Assembly (NCBI RefSeq): GCF_019059575.1
Contig: NW_024882759.1
Coordinates: 62,001-126,000 of the forward strand
DNA: 64,000 nt
Source of the DNA: Amphibalanus amphitrite
Lineage: Eukaryota > Arthropoda > Thecostraca > Balanomorpha > Balanidae
Direction: 5' to 3'
Position numbers and translations under genes: made by a program. Shown one piece after another: positions 23,765 through 34,221 of the stretch; position 1 is the first letter of the stretch, and each line of letters opens with the position of its first letter. The notes beneath the pieces are model-generated. The model was not told the origin of the DNA. It did no database searches and saw only the letters and a list, made by a program, of their open reading frames with translations.

Positions 23765-24952
23765 ATAACCCTCGCCCCGTTGGGGGGGGGGCCATTTTGG
23801 CCCCCCCCCCCTGTGGTTTTTCCTGAATAGCAAGAAAACGGCGGCGCGCAGCGCCGCCAAATTTTCAGTACCTTCCCGGGCATCAATTTGACACCTTCAC
23901 ACCAAATTTCAAGTCTTAGGTCACCTTAGGTCAGGAGTTATTGAGGTCAAACTAAGGTCATGTTCGAGCAAAAATGAGCAAAAAACATGCAATCTTGAAA
24001 CGCTCACCAAATCTACAGTTATCAAGCAATTTCAAAGTTCTTTATATGGTCTAGTAGACAAAAAGCGGCGCTACAAAACTGCTATCTCGGATTTTCAAAA
24101 TTTTTGGTTTTGACCAAAAAAAAAATCAAAAAATTGATTTTTTTTGAAAAACTTTGAAAAAATCCAAAATTTTTCCGAATTTCGAAAAAAACCGGAATAT
24201 ATGTGATAGTCCCAGCGCTCTTCTATATACATACCAAATTTCAGGTCGATATCTCGTTTTTTGGCCAAGTTATAGCGAAAAAACTGTTCAAAAATGATGA
24301 CGTCAAATTTTTGAACTCAATTTTTAGCAATTCTAGACCACGTACGGCAAAACAAAGACCACCATTGAACTCCCCGTGACGAGCTGCATCGATTCGATAC
24401 CCATTTTATGCAAAAATATTAACTTTGAAATTTGACCTAATTTGACCTGACCTTGACCTGACCTTGACCTGACCTTGACCAAAACGTGATTTAAGCTGGC
24501 CCCAAAGGCTGCCTGACCCATATAATCGCATTTGTCATGTAAAATGGACCATAAAACATGTATCACACGACACTTTAATATTGTGACCCCCCCGTGACCT
24601 GACCTCTGTGACCTGACCTGGTATCAGTGACCTCAAATAGCAAAATATGTGTTTGAAGAACATTTCCCCATCGATGATTTTCAATGAAATGCATTTTACT
24701 CGATTTTACAACGCATTTCTTGAAGTGCCTGTAAACGGTGAAAATTGGACCTTTGACCTGACCTGTGACGTCATCGGTTTGACCTAGGTCAATAAAATTG
24801 GGTCACAAGGTAGTTCCCCGTTGGGGCTATCCAACGCCGTTTACCGCTTGTCGCTATGTTGCGTGGTTCTCGAGATCTTAGGGGGGGGGCCAAAATGGCC
24901 CCCCCCCCAACCGGGCGCGTTGCTCGGCAGAGCCCAACGGGGCGCGGGATAA
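23765..24952. mobile_element. TTAA-family element (ATAA target) in E75 intron
   Basis: Flanked by ATAA on both sides (23765-23768, 24949-24952), with terminal repeats CCCTCGCCCCGTTGGG and, inverted, CCCGCGCCCCGTTGGG. Just inside each end is a G-run/C-run hairpin around CCATTTTGG or its inverse. It is non-coding. The right half holds about 18-20 TGACCT/AGGTCA half sites by eye, several as TCAAGGTCA on the minus strand (24,425-24,485). It is related to the elements at 46819, 52837 and 55178 by the subterminal GTTTTTC...GAATA motif. Confidence 0.75.
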
Positions 24953-25089
24953 ACCTCCCTTTATCTAAAATGGTACAAGTGTTTGGTGCAGTTGGCACTC
25001 GATGGGTGACCCATTTCCCAGCTCATGTTGAGATAACAGCTTCCCGTTGCAAAATGTATTTCGAGAGCGTTCATTTCATCACAAAGGAG

Positions 25090-25560
25090 CTCTGTCCCAC
25101 ATTCCGCGGAATGGCGCCCCGCCCTCGAATCTCCGAGCGTTCACCCTCATCTCCTTGCGACGGGTGACCGGTGCTGACCCGTCGATGACCTGTTGATGAC
25201 CCATGAGTGGCCGCTCATGACCGCGATCACCGACCTCTGACGGCGCCAGGGGAACGTCCGGGGCGGCCCGCCGAGTATGACACACTCCGGACGTGGCGAT
25301 AGGTCCGCCCCTCGGCCTCCCCTCCCCCGCCCCCGCCGCCGCCGCCGCCGCCGCCGCCCCGCCGGTCAGCGACCTCGCCATGACGGGTCACCCGGCTGCC
25401 GCCGCCGCCGCCGCCACTGCCCCAGTTGGCGGCGCTAATCTGAGGCGGCGGCGGCGCGCCGGCCAGAAGGGCTGGTCCGCGCGCGAGCTACGGTCGAGCC
25501 GCCGCCCGTCCGACCGTCTGGTCTGGTCTGTTTTGGTCTGGTCATCAGTTGTTGTGAGGG
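25090..25560 (+). promoter_or_regulatory. CpG/GCC-repeat block in E75 intron
   Basis: High CpG density with two runs of GCC triplets (about 25,326-25,357 and 25,398-25,416), directly upstream of a phase-compatible candidate first exon at 25,591. It could be an internal E75 promoter. Confidence 0.3.
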
Positions 25561-25590
25561 TGAATATTGTGTGAGCTGGAGGCATTCGAC

Positions 25591-25609
25591 ATGGGTTACA
25601 ACGCCAAAA
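25591..25609 (+). CDS. E75: Possible E75 first exon lacking the DNA-binding domain
   Basis: An ATG gives MGYNAK plus one base before the donor AAAA|GTGAGT. It is phase 1, as needed to join the acceptor at 28,926, and would give a 506-aa product that starts just before RFGRVPKREK. It follows a CpG block. It is only 19 nt, so support is splice phase and context only. Confidence 0.3.
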
Positions 25610-26387
25610 GTGAGTTCTCCCCATTCATTGCTTCCTATAGATTTCGTGATTTCACACTTCTCTTGCTTTTCCGAATTTCGTGATGTTAATTGAAAATTGT
25701 ATTTGAGATTGGTAGACAATATTATGTCCGTGTTGGCTTTTCTGCTCCTCATAAAACAACAGTACGCGGATCTTTCTACCTCGCCCCACCCCTCGATCTC
25801 CGGCGATTTATCAGTTTTCGCCTCGCCGACGCCGGCAGTCGCCGCCCAACATCTGTTGCCCCTGTCTAGTGTCGATGTCCTCATCGGTCACCGTCCCCAG
25901 AGCGGCCGCCGTCCTCACCTGATGACGTCATGCTGCCCTGACTGCTCTCCCTGATCCTCTCTCCCATTCGTCCTCTTCTAAATCCCACTTCCTTTTCTCC
26001 TTACTGTGTGCTCTCGAAGTCGTCCAAGCTCCTTAGTTGTGTTATTTTTTTTCGTTCATCCTCTTCACTCCTGACCTCTGTTGCATCTCATCACCTTCTT
26101 TGCTGTCTTCTTCATTCTCGCATGCTCTTTGTCGTCTTTAATCGTCGTCCTTCCTGGTCTTCACGTCCGCTTCTTTGTCATCCCCATTCCCTCGCTTGTC
26201 CTTCGCCCTTCGTGGTCTTCTCTATAATTATCAATGTCCTGCGTCCTTGCTCTTTTTTACCCATTGATCTTCTGTTGGCTTCAGAGTTCTGAATTATGGT
26301 TCATTCACCTGTGCGACATCCCGTCCGCATTACACAATCACATGTCCTCTCATTCTTCCTCATTTTGTCATTACCTGTCCTCATCCC

Positions 26388-26513
26388 GTCCTCATTTCGC
26401 GATCATCTCCTCTCATCCCGTCCGTCCTCATTTTGCTATCACCTGTCCTCCCATGCCGTCCTCATTTCGCTATCACCTGTCCTCCCATGCCGTCCTCATT
26501 TCGCTATCACCTG
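26388..26513. repeat. 34-bp tandem repeat
   Basis: About three and a half direct copies of a unit containing CCGTCCTCATTTCGCTATCA, the last two nearly identical. It lies within a long pyrimidine-rich stretch (25,940-26,520) of the E75 intron. Confidence 0.75.
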
Positions 26514-27419
26514 TGTGCGCTAGACGGCTCTGCTCGGAGCAGTGACCCCGCTCTGTGCGGGTTCAGTACCCTCACCAGCCGCCGCCGCAGCGGCCACAGC
26601 CCTCCGCTGCCCTGAACCCGGCGGCGCCGTCTGCCCTGGCCACTGCAGATCAGCTGTGGTGCTCCTCCCTCCTCTGGGGAGCCAGCCATGGGGTCAGTCA
26701 CCCTCTGCGCCACCGCAGCCGCTCGGCCGGTCACGCAGGAAGTTCACGCAGAACTTCCGCTGCGCTATTACCGTCTCGCCTGCGCCAGGAACGGGACATA
26801 ATTGTGGCGCACCGGCGGCAGGCAGCGGCGCGCGACCAGACGCCAGCACCGCGCGGCGGGCCGGGGTCACTGGCTCGGTAATGGCCCGTACGCTGAGCGC
26901 TCCTTCCTGGAGTAGGTACCATTGCCCTCTCGTTGTCTGAGCAGCTGAACGGTGCCCTCGTTTTTGCCATCGCTCGTCGTTGTTCGGAGATTGCAAGTGC
27001 TGGCAGTCACGGACGAGAGGTATGTTCGTTCGGGGTGTGGCGTCTGAGGTATGGTATGACGCCAACTGATGGGTTTCTGGTGCGAGGGTTTGGTGGGTGG
27101 CCGGAAAGGACTGTCCGAGGCCCTCTTGTGGCCTCAGCTCGGGAATGGGAGCAGTGCTGGGGACCGGCCGATGACTCGGGAGCTGAGTCATCCGACCCGA
27201 CTCCCCTGAGTCACCCTCGGGTTCCGATCCTCATTGGGGTCACTGCGAGCTGCAGAGAATCGGATCAGCTGCCCTGTCCTCCGGGTATCGACATAATTGA
27301 TTGGTTTAAACGCACCACTGAAGGCATAAGTGGCTCAAACGGCCAAAAACGCAGCGATTTCCCCCCGACGTTCGCCGGGATTATTTGATTCCGCGCTCGA
27401 AGTTTCTGGCAGCGCTGTG

Positions 27420-27764
27420 CCGCCTCCGCGGTGCTCGCGCGCTACCGTCGCAAACAACCTCCTCGTCCTCGCAGCGATGACCCACCTGACGGTCGTCGCC
27501 CCCCGATAAATGGGTCAGCGGCGCCCCCGCCTCGCCTCCGCCCCCCTATTGACGCGCCGGCTCGGTTTCAAGGTCGGGCTCAGCGCGCAGCCGCCGCCGG
27601 CGGCCGGCAGCCACGGCGTGCGCCCCCGCCGTACTGCAGTCGCCCCCCGCGCCGCGCCGCCGCAGCCGCTCCGCCGCGCCGTCCGAGAGGCCGGTCCTGC
27701 AGTGTCGGGTGGTCGTGTGAGGACGCGAGCGGTGTCACAGAGTGCAGCGAGAGAGAGTGGCGAG
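27420..27764 (+). promoter_or_regulatory. CpG-rich block before E75 candidate first exon
   Basis: A dense CpG region ending at the ATG at 27,765, within the E75 intron. The pattern is the same as at 8,560 and 13,130: a CpG block, a short coding start and a phase-1 donor. Confidence 0.35.
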
Positions 27765-27852
27765 ATGGTCGGGATGGACGTGGTCAGCCGGTCCCCGATT
27801 CTCAAAGGGATTCTGCAGGGAGAAGCGGAAGCAAAACCAAGACCGAGTTCGC
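27765..27852 (+). CDS. E75: Candidate E75 first exon without DNA-binding domain
   Basis: The start is GAGATGGTC; 29 codons follow (begin MVGMDVVSRSPILKG), with a consensus donor CGC|GTAAGT after 88 nt, phase 1. It fits the phase-1 acceptor at 28,926 and yields a 529-aa isoform with hinge and ligand-binding domain but no zinc fingers. It is the longest and best of the internal candidates: CpG island upstream, good donor and a non-repetitive peptide. Such a product would bind heme and partners but not DNA. I cannot confirm it without transcripts. Confidence 0.5.
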
Positions 27853-28925
27853 GTAAGTTTGAGGCCCGCGGGCGGCGGTCGCGACTGCAGGCCGTTGCTC
27901 CGGCTCGGGACGGGTCATTGCTTTTCTTGGCCTGGCTCTCTGCCCCTGCAGGAGCCCTCTTGCCCTAGTCACGCTGAGGTTGTGGTTTCGTGCGACGTTT
28001 CTGATTGATATCGCCTGCAGAATTGCCGACTCATTGCTCTGTAATTGTCCAGATGGGCTTCCATCCGTGACTGGGCAGTCTGAGGTCGTAGTGCCTGGTT
28101 AGTTGATCTGAAGTGAACACTGCCTACAAATTCTCTGTCTACTTAACATCACTTTACTGATAGCTACTTCTTCCTTCGGTACGCGTCGAATGACAATCGT
28201 ACTCTATTGTCGAGTCACACCCCGGCGCCATGTCACCTTCCGCTTCCGACTTCCTCGTCGCCCAGCCTTCCTGTGCGTGAGCTGTTTCCGTTTACCCGCA
28301 CCCGCCCGACCCCCAGCCAATGCGCTGCCGCTGCCGGTTCCGCATCGGCCGCTATGCTAATGACCTCCGGTAAAGGTCTCTGCCGTCGGCGAGATTCAGC
28401 TCGCTCGGGAGTGCCGGGCGGCCGGCCGGCTCCGTTAGTCCGGCGCCGTGCCGATGAGACCGGTACGGAGACGGGTTTTTCTCGCTCCAATACGGTGTGA
28501 GTGGCACAGTGAGCCAGTTAACTGGCACGTATGGGGTCAGCCGTGTGCCGCTATCTGGGTTACGCACGGCCGGTCCGGGTCTCGGCAGCGTTGGGCAATC
28601 GGATGAATTAGGTTGTGGGACGGCTTTTGCGAGAGGTCGGTCCGGTTCGGTATCTTAGTCTGTTCGTCAGATTTGTGATCTTCTTTTATATTGAATCAAT
28701 GAAATTAATTTGTCGCTACCCTTGTCGTGTCTCTTATTAGCACGCCATGCTTCCACTCTGTCTTATCTGATCGCATTTTCATCGCATCCGTGGTCAGCCC
28801 TTTTCCTCTCAATTTTCCTATCTACCCAGCCATCACCTCATGAGCTCTTTCATCCTCCTCCACCCCTGCACTCTTTAGCCGTGTGTTTCGGCCGCGTCTA
28901 ACCCGCTTTTTCTCCTCCGTTTCAG

Positions 28926-29173
28926 CCGTGCGTTTCGGCCGCGTGCCCAAGCGGGAGAAGGCCAAGATGTTGGCTGCGATGCAGTCGGTGAGCCGGCAGC
29001 AGCAGCAGCGCCAGCAGACGGCTCTGGCTGAGCTGGAGGACGGCCCGGCGCTGGCCGAGGCCGTGGTGCGCGCCCACCTGCTCACCTGCCAGTTCACCGG
29101 GGGACGGGTGGCCGCGCTACTGGAGAGGGCACGGCTTACGGCCCAGCAGGGAGCCGCCGACACCGCCGCCAAC
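28926..29173 (+). CDS. E75: E75 exon: C-terminal extension, hinge, start of ligand-binding region
   Basis: The acceptor is CCGTTTCAG; the exon is 248 nt, phase 1 in, phase 0 out (GCCAAC|GTGAGT). It begins VRFGRVPKREKAKMLAAMQS, the DNA-binding-domain extension that lets E75 and REV-ERB bind as monomers to an A/T-flanked AGGTCA. A short Gln-rich stretch follows, then LAELEDGPALAEAVVRAHLL, the conserved helix before the ligand-binding domain in E75. The pyrimidine-rich tract before the acceptor is long (28,680-28,925). Confidence 0.93.
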
Positions 29174-29357
29174 GTGAGTGTAACGGGACTACCACAGGGA
29201 GGCGCGCGGCAGCGCCGGATTCGCTGAAATACTGAGCCTCATGGCCTTCACGCTTTGTTGGCTCTTTTGTGAATGTGACGATATCTAGACAACAAGTTGA
29301 AATGTTTCATTTAGCATACTGAGCCCATAATCACATCCTTATCAGCGTTCATTTCTC

Positions 29358-32300
29358 TTGTGTTCCGACGTTAAAGCCGCCACATCTCACACGCGCCGGT
29401 TTAATATCCTGTCAAGGGCGCACGACACACCGCGCCTAAAGCCGGAAAGTGTTTCATTGCCATCGCCCTGCCCTGGCGCGGTGAGGCATCTTCTCACGAC
29501 AGCGGGCGCCGCGGACCAGATCTGTCCTCGGAGTGGGCCGCTGTCCCTGTGTGAGCGGACGGGAAGTGTGCACAGTGCACCGGCCGGGCCGTGCATGTCG
29601 GTCAGTGGGCCGCCGGACCAAGGCCAGGCCGGGCCGCTGCCGCCGACTGCAAACTGTGCAATTTCCTGACACGGTCGCTGTCGCTATGACCGCCATCGGT
29701 GCCATCGGTGCAGCCTGCAGTCCATCAGCGCGACACGGAACGCACCCTTCGGCAGTTATGTAACTCGTTGGCATGCCATCTACTCGAGCAGTACTCCTGG
29801 GAATACTACAGCGCAAGGCTTTATCGGTTGACGATTGCACTTTTGTCCGTAGTCAAGGTCTTCAAGCTACCGCCTACCTTATATGGATTGACGGGCTTCA
29901 TATATTTTGTCATTAATGTTGAATTATTATGTCATTTTGTCCATTTGAAGTCGGTAAACCTTTTTATGACACACCTGCCTCACCGGAACCCTAGATCTCC
30001 CTCTTTCTCAGCGTAAAATCCCGACTGTCGCAATCAAGTCTATCCGTTGTCTCAGAAGCCATCCCAGCGCCTCTTTGCGAGCGAACAACAACAACCCTGT
30101 GCTAACCTCCGACCTCTCTGTCCTCTCTGCGCTCTCTCTATCCACCTCAATCGACCGGCCGGTCCGGGCGAGTCGAGTGACGCACGCACTCTCTCTCTCC
30201 ACTTCCGCCCCTCTCCCCCCTCGGGCACGTGGCTCGCGCTGCCGCCTCCTGCGCTGCTCAGCCGCTGACGTCACCGCTCACCTTGGAGTGCCTCGGGGCC
30301 CAATGACCTTCGTCGGCGCCGTCGGGGTGGCCTCAGCAGCAGCGCCGTCGGCCGAGACGCCCGAGGTGCGGCTCGCTGCCGACCCGGGGCATGTTGCGGC
30401 TATCTCCGGGCGGCGAGCGGCCGAGCCGGGCCCGTGCGCTATTGTCTCGGCCCGGCCGGCCGGCAGTGGGTCGCGACCTCGTCTGACGGGCTGGACACGG
30501 CCGGTCGGCCGGACGGTCGGCGCTCAGGTGGCCCGGTGAGCCACATTTCGAAGGTCTCACCTGTGTGGAAGACCGGCCGCGCCCGGCCGGTCTGCAGATT
30601 AGGATGCTCCACTGCACCAGTTTTGGGACAGAGCTCGCCTGTCCCGCGCCGAACTGTACGCCGCAGTGGTGTGGAACGTTGCAGGACGATTTTATCGTCG
30701 GCCCGGCTTCCGGCGGTGGCAGTAGGTCGTCACGACCGGCCACGGAGCACGTGGCGCGTGCTCGGCGTGACATTTGTGACACATGTGAGCCAAGGCCCGC
30801 CGCGGAGAATCCTTCGCGGGCCGCCGGCCGGAGACAGCTGCGTCCCAGTTCTCCAGATAAGGTGACCTCTGCCTGCCGCCTCCAACACCGTTGTTTGCAC
30901 CGCGTCATCCCGTACCGACGAGCTGTTGGCAATGTAATTACTTCTCCGTGCAACGCTCGCTTCGGCAGCACTTACCGGCAATAATTACGCCTCCTGCACA
31001 GCTGCTCGGCGCCTGCCGAGGACCATTCCACCGTGACAGGGCGTCAAGGTGACAGGCGACCCCCACGGGGAGGGGGAGGGAGGGGGCCGGATGCATCGAT
31101 CCTTCCTACCGCAGCAAGATATATTTGCGAACGAACCGGTAGCATCGCTTCTGGCACGCTCCGGTTTCGTTCTGAGAAGGCCGTGAGCCGTTGGCGGTTG
31201 CGCGGCGTGGGCCGGCGCAGGGGCGCTGAACTCTGCCCGCTGCCAGTCAAGGGCAGACGGGTGCCGCCGCCAAACCGGGAAGCCATGGGATCCGGGAGAC
31301 CGACTCGAGCCACCTGGTGATGTGCACGTTCATGGAATGGGTGCGGGGAGCTCTCGGCACGAGGCTCGGCGGTGTGGAATGCCCCGAGGTTAGGGAAGCA
31401 GAGCTCAGGGGCAGCGCTGCATTCTTTCTGGACTGACGTGGCCTCCGCTGACGCTCGATGACGTGGGCGGTGACATTGGGCGGGTGACGGTGACGGTCAG
31501 CGGTGCCGTGGTCGCGGTCACAGGTCGAGCGCCGGCCGGGAGGGGTAACCTTGGCCGACGGCCAACCTTGAATTGTAGTCCTATCTTCAGACGAGGTCGG
31601 TCGGTGGGTGATAAGATAGCCCTTTCCGCGTCCATGACAGGAGACAACGCGTCGCGACAAGGAACAGAAGCTGTCGTAACCATCTGCTGCTATGAGGAAG
31701 TTGGCCAACCGTCAAGCAATACATATACAATATATTAAAGAAAGATATTGCAAAATCATTGTCGCAATCAGACTTCAGATTACGAAAACGCTTTACGTGT
31801 TTTGTTCCGAAATTGCGAAATGTTATCGACTGTCACCTTATCGTGACGCGTCAACTGCGCGACAGTACCGGGTACCTTCATCCTGGTTCGGACCGCGAAT
31901 TTCGTTGTTCTCCCATCTTAGGGCTGCCAAGTCTCACGTCAACTCGGGGAGGGGAGGGGCATTCCCGGCAGTGGCGACGTCATCCGTGACGTCAGCCGGC
32001 CTACCCGAGGTCGCGAACTGAACAAACAACCTGCCTGAGAGGCGGATTTGATTCCCGGTGCGGTAGCGGCCCGTTTGCGGGTATTTATAAACGGCACTGG
32101 CTTATACTATGCCCCGGATTCATCCGGACAGCGCGATTTTAAAATGCTGGAAATGAGGTCTCTCCTGTCTTTTCGTCTGACAACCTCTCATCCTTATCTC
32201 GGTCTTGAGAAGTCAATCCTGTTCCGCGTTTGACGGCTGCGGCTATCGTTCTGCTCCAGATCGTTGCACAAACACGCCACCTCATTCGGGGAACTTCAAC

Positions 32301-32400
32301 AGTCGATGGCGTGACCTGTTCGTCCCATGGGGCCCCCGCGGCCGGCTCCTGACCTTGGCTGTCCGTTAGTTTTCACAGTGACGTGTCGTGTCCCTTGCAC
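29358..32400. other. E75 intron, nothing coding seen
   Basis: The intron has CpG-rich patches (about 30,130-30,540 and 31,040-31,310) and otherwise ordinary sequence. No exon that would fit the phase-0 junctions on either side, and no recognisable mobile element, was found. Confidence 0.45.
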
Positions 32401-32581
32401 ATGTCAATCACAACGCTGACGTGTCCTTATGGCGAGGTCGACTGCCGTCCCACAAACTGACGTTGCACAACTGACGTTTCTCGTCCATATTTTCCCTTCT
32501 GATATCTCAAAAACTGATGCCCTCACAGCTACAAGTCCCAACATTTCGTGTCCAACTGACATTTCTCTCTCCCCTTTCCAG

Positions 32582-32791
32582 GCGTGCCCGCTGAGCCCAG
32601 CCGAATCCTCGTCACTCGGCACCGACCTGGGCGAATCAGAACTCTTCGGCCCGCACATCAAGGCGGTGGTGGAGTTCGCCAAGCGTCTGCCCGGCTTCCT
32701 GCGCCTGCCGGAGGAGGACCGCGTCACCCTGCTCAAGTCGAGTGTGTTCGAGGTGCTGCTGGTCTGGCTGGCCGCCACGTTTGACGCTGAG
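32582..32791 (+). CDS. E75: E75 exon: ligand-binding domain, helices 1-5 region
   Basis: The acceptor is CCTTTCCAG; the exon is 210 nt, phase 0 both sides, donor GCTGAG|GTGAGC. It encodes ACPLSPAE, then HIKAVVEFAKRLPGFLRLPE and EDRVTLLKSSVFEVLLVWLA. VVEFAK..PGF and the LLK segment are the core signature of nuclear-receptor ligand-binding domains. The Cys of ACPL (32,585-32,587) aligns with the heme-ligating Cys of REV-ERB-beta (CPM). A Trp stands where E75 proteins, as I recall the family, usually have Arg (LLVRLA), which is unusual. Confidence 0.93.
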
Positions 32792-34221
32792 GTGAGCACG
32801 AGAGAAATGCTGCGGCGGATGTATTGTGGGAGATATGTATGGGAGGGCAAGAGATGGGGTAGATGTAGATAAGGGAGATTTATTGTGCATGAGATGTGGG
32901 GGAAAAGTTGTTTGGTGGTGCGCATTAATTACGCAAAATATGCGTGGATAATGTCAGTAGTAGTGATGTAACCACGGGATGGAACGGAACGAATTGGTCC
33001 TTTTTGACCAATAAACACGGAAGAAGAATAGTTCGGAAGGTAGTGGGAGTGACATAAGGACAAGATAGGTGTGTGTGGGTGTGTGATAGTAGACATCTCT
33101 CGTTGAATTATCAACTTCTGAGAGTCACGGCCGCTGAACCGGTGCACTGATACCGGCCGAAACTGGCCGCGGGTGGCAGCGGCAGCGGACGGAGCGCCAC
33201 GTTCAGTCGTTCATGGAATGCTCGTTCGCGGAAGTCACCAGGGTCGGACGGGAAAGTTGGCGGGCCGAGCCGCTGCTGGCGAGCCGTTGGGGCGATAAGT
33301 TGGATACCGTCAGGGGCATCCGGGTCGCTGAAAACGTTCACAGCGAGCTCTTATTGCGTGACCAGCAATACCAGTCGCTGTCAGGAAGTTTGAGCTGAGT
33401 CCATCTAAAATTAAATCAGCCCACTCGCTGGTCGTGTACTTTCTCAGTAGTGCGCCGTATTTCAGCTCTGACTCTCGCGTTCCATCAGTTCCGCTACTAA
33501 ATGGCCGGTCATGGGGCCGCTAAATGACCGCCATGTGGTTGCTAAATCACCAGCCGGGCACATGCGCTCTGCTCCCATTTCGCTCCGACTCAGTCGAAAG
33601 GTCATCGCCCTCGGCACTGCGCACGGCTCAGGGCGCGGTGGGGCAGTGCTGATCGATAGAGTGGCGGCGGCAGCGGAGGCGGCCGAGGGGGTTGCATCAC
33701 GCCATGGGCGTCACGTCACCCCCTCCCAGCCAGTGGCCCCCAAGCCGCCCCTCCCCCCCCCCCCCCAGCCAGCGGTCATGACCCGACTCAGCCTGACTCG
33801 TGCGGGGCTGTCCACCCCGGGTGACGTCGTATGATGGAGGGAGGCGCCGCTGGGTTACCGGTCACCTTTGCTTCACGGTCAAGGTCACTCATGGCGCAGG
33901 CTGTGCCAAGGGGAGGGGCGAGGCGGCGGTGCCTGCCGGGGCGGGCCTATGACGTCAGTTCCCCAGTTCTTGCGTCACGGGTGCCGTTCTAGTCCCTACT
34001 TGCACAAACTCCGGGTGTTGCGGCCGGGAAAAGTCGACCAAATTGCCGGGGAATTTGATCCTGGGATGATGACGCTCGTCATTAATGCGGTAGTGCTGGC
34101 CAATGAGGGCCTCTAATTGCTTGTGCTGACGTCAGAGCCGAGAAAGGTAGCGCGCCGCGTGTGAATTGATTCGTTCATTATCACCTGTGGAGGTATCTAA
34201 CCGAGCTCTCCTTGTTTTCAG
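32792..34221. other. Last E75 intron
   Basis: 1.4 kb with standard GT and AG ends (CTTGTTTTCAG at the 3' end). It includes a CpG-rich, poly-C-containing patch at 33,590-33,830. No coding sequence or mobile element was recognised. Confidence 0.6.

Noticed and set aside
28354-28369. Possible tiny E75 first exon (MLMTS) in phase 1 with donor GTAAAG
   Set aside because: Sixteen nucleotides, weak donor, no other support. Such matches are expected by chance in this intron.
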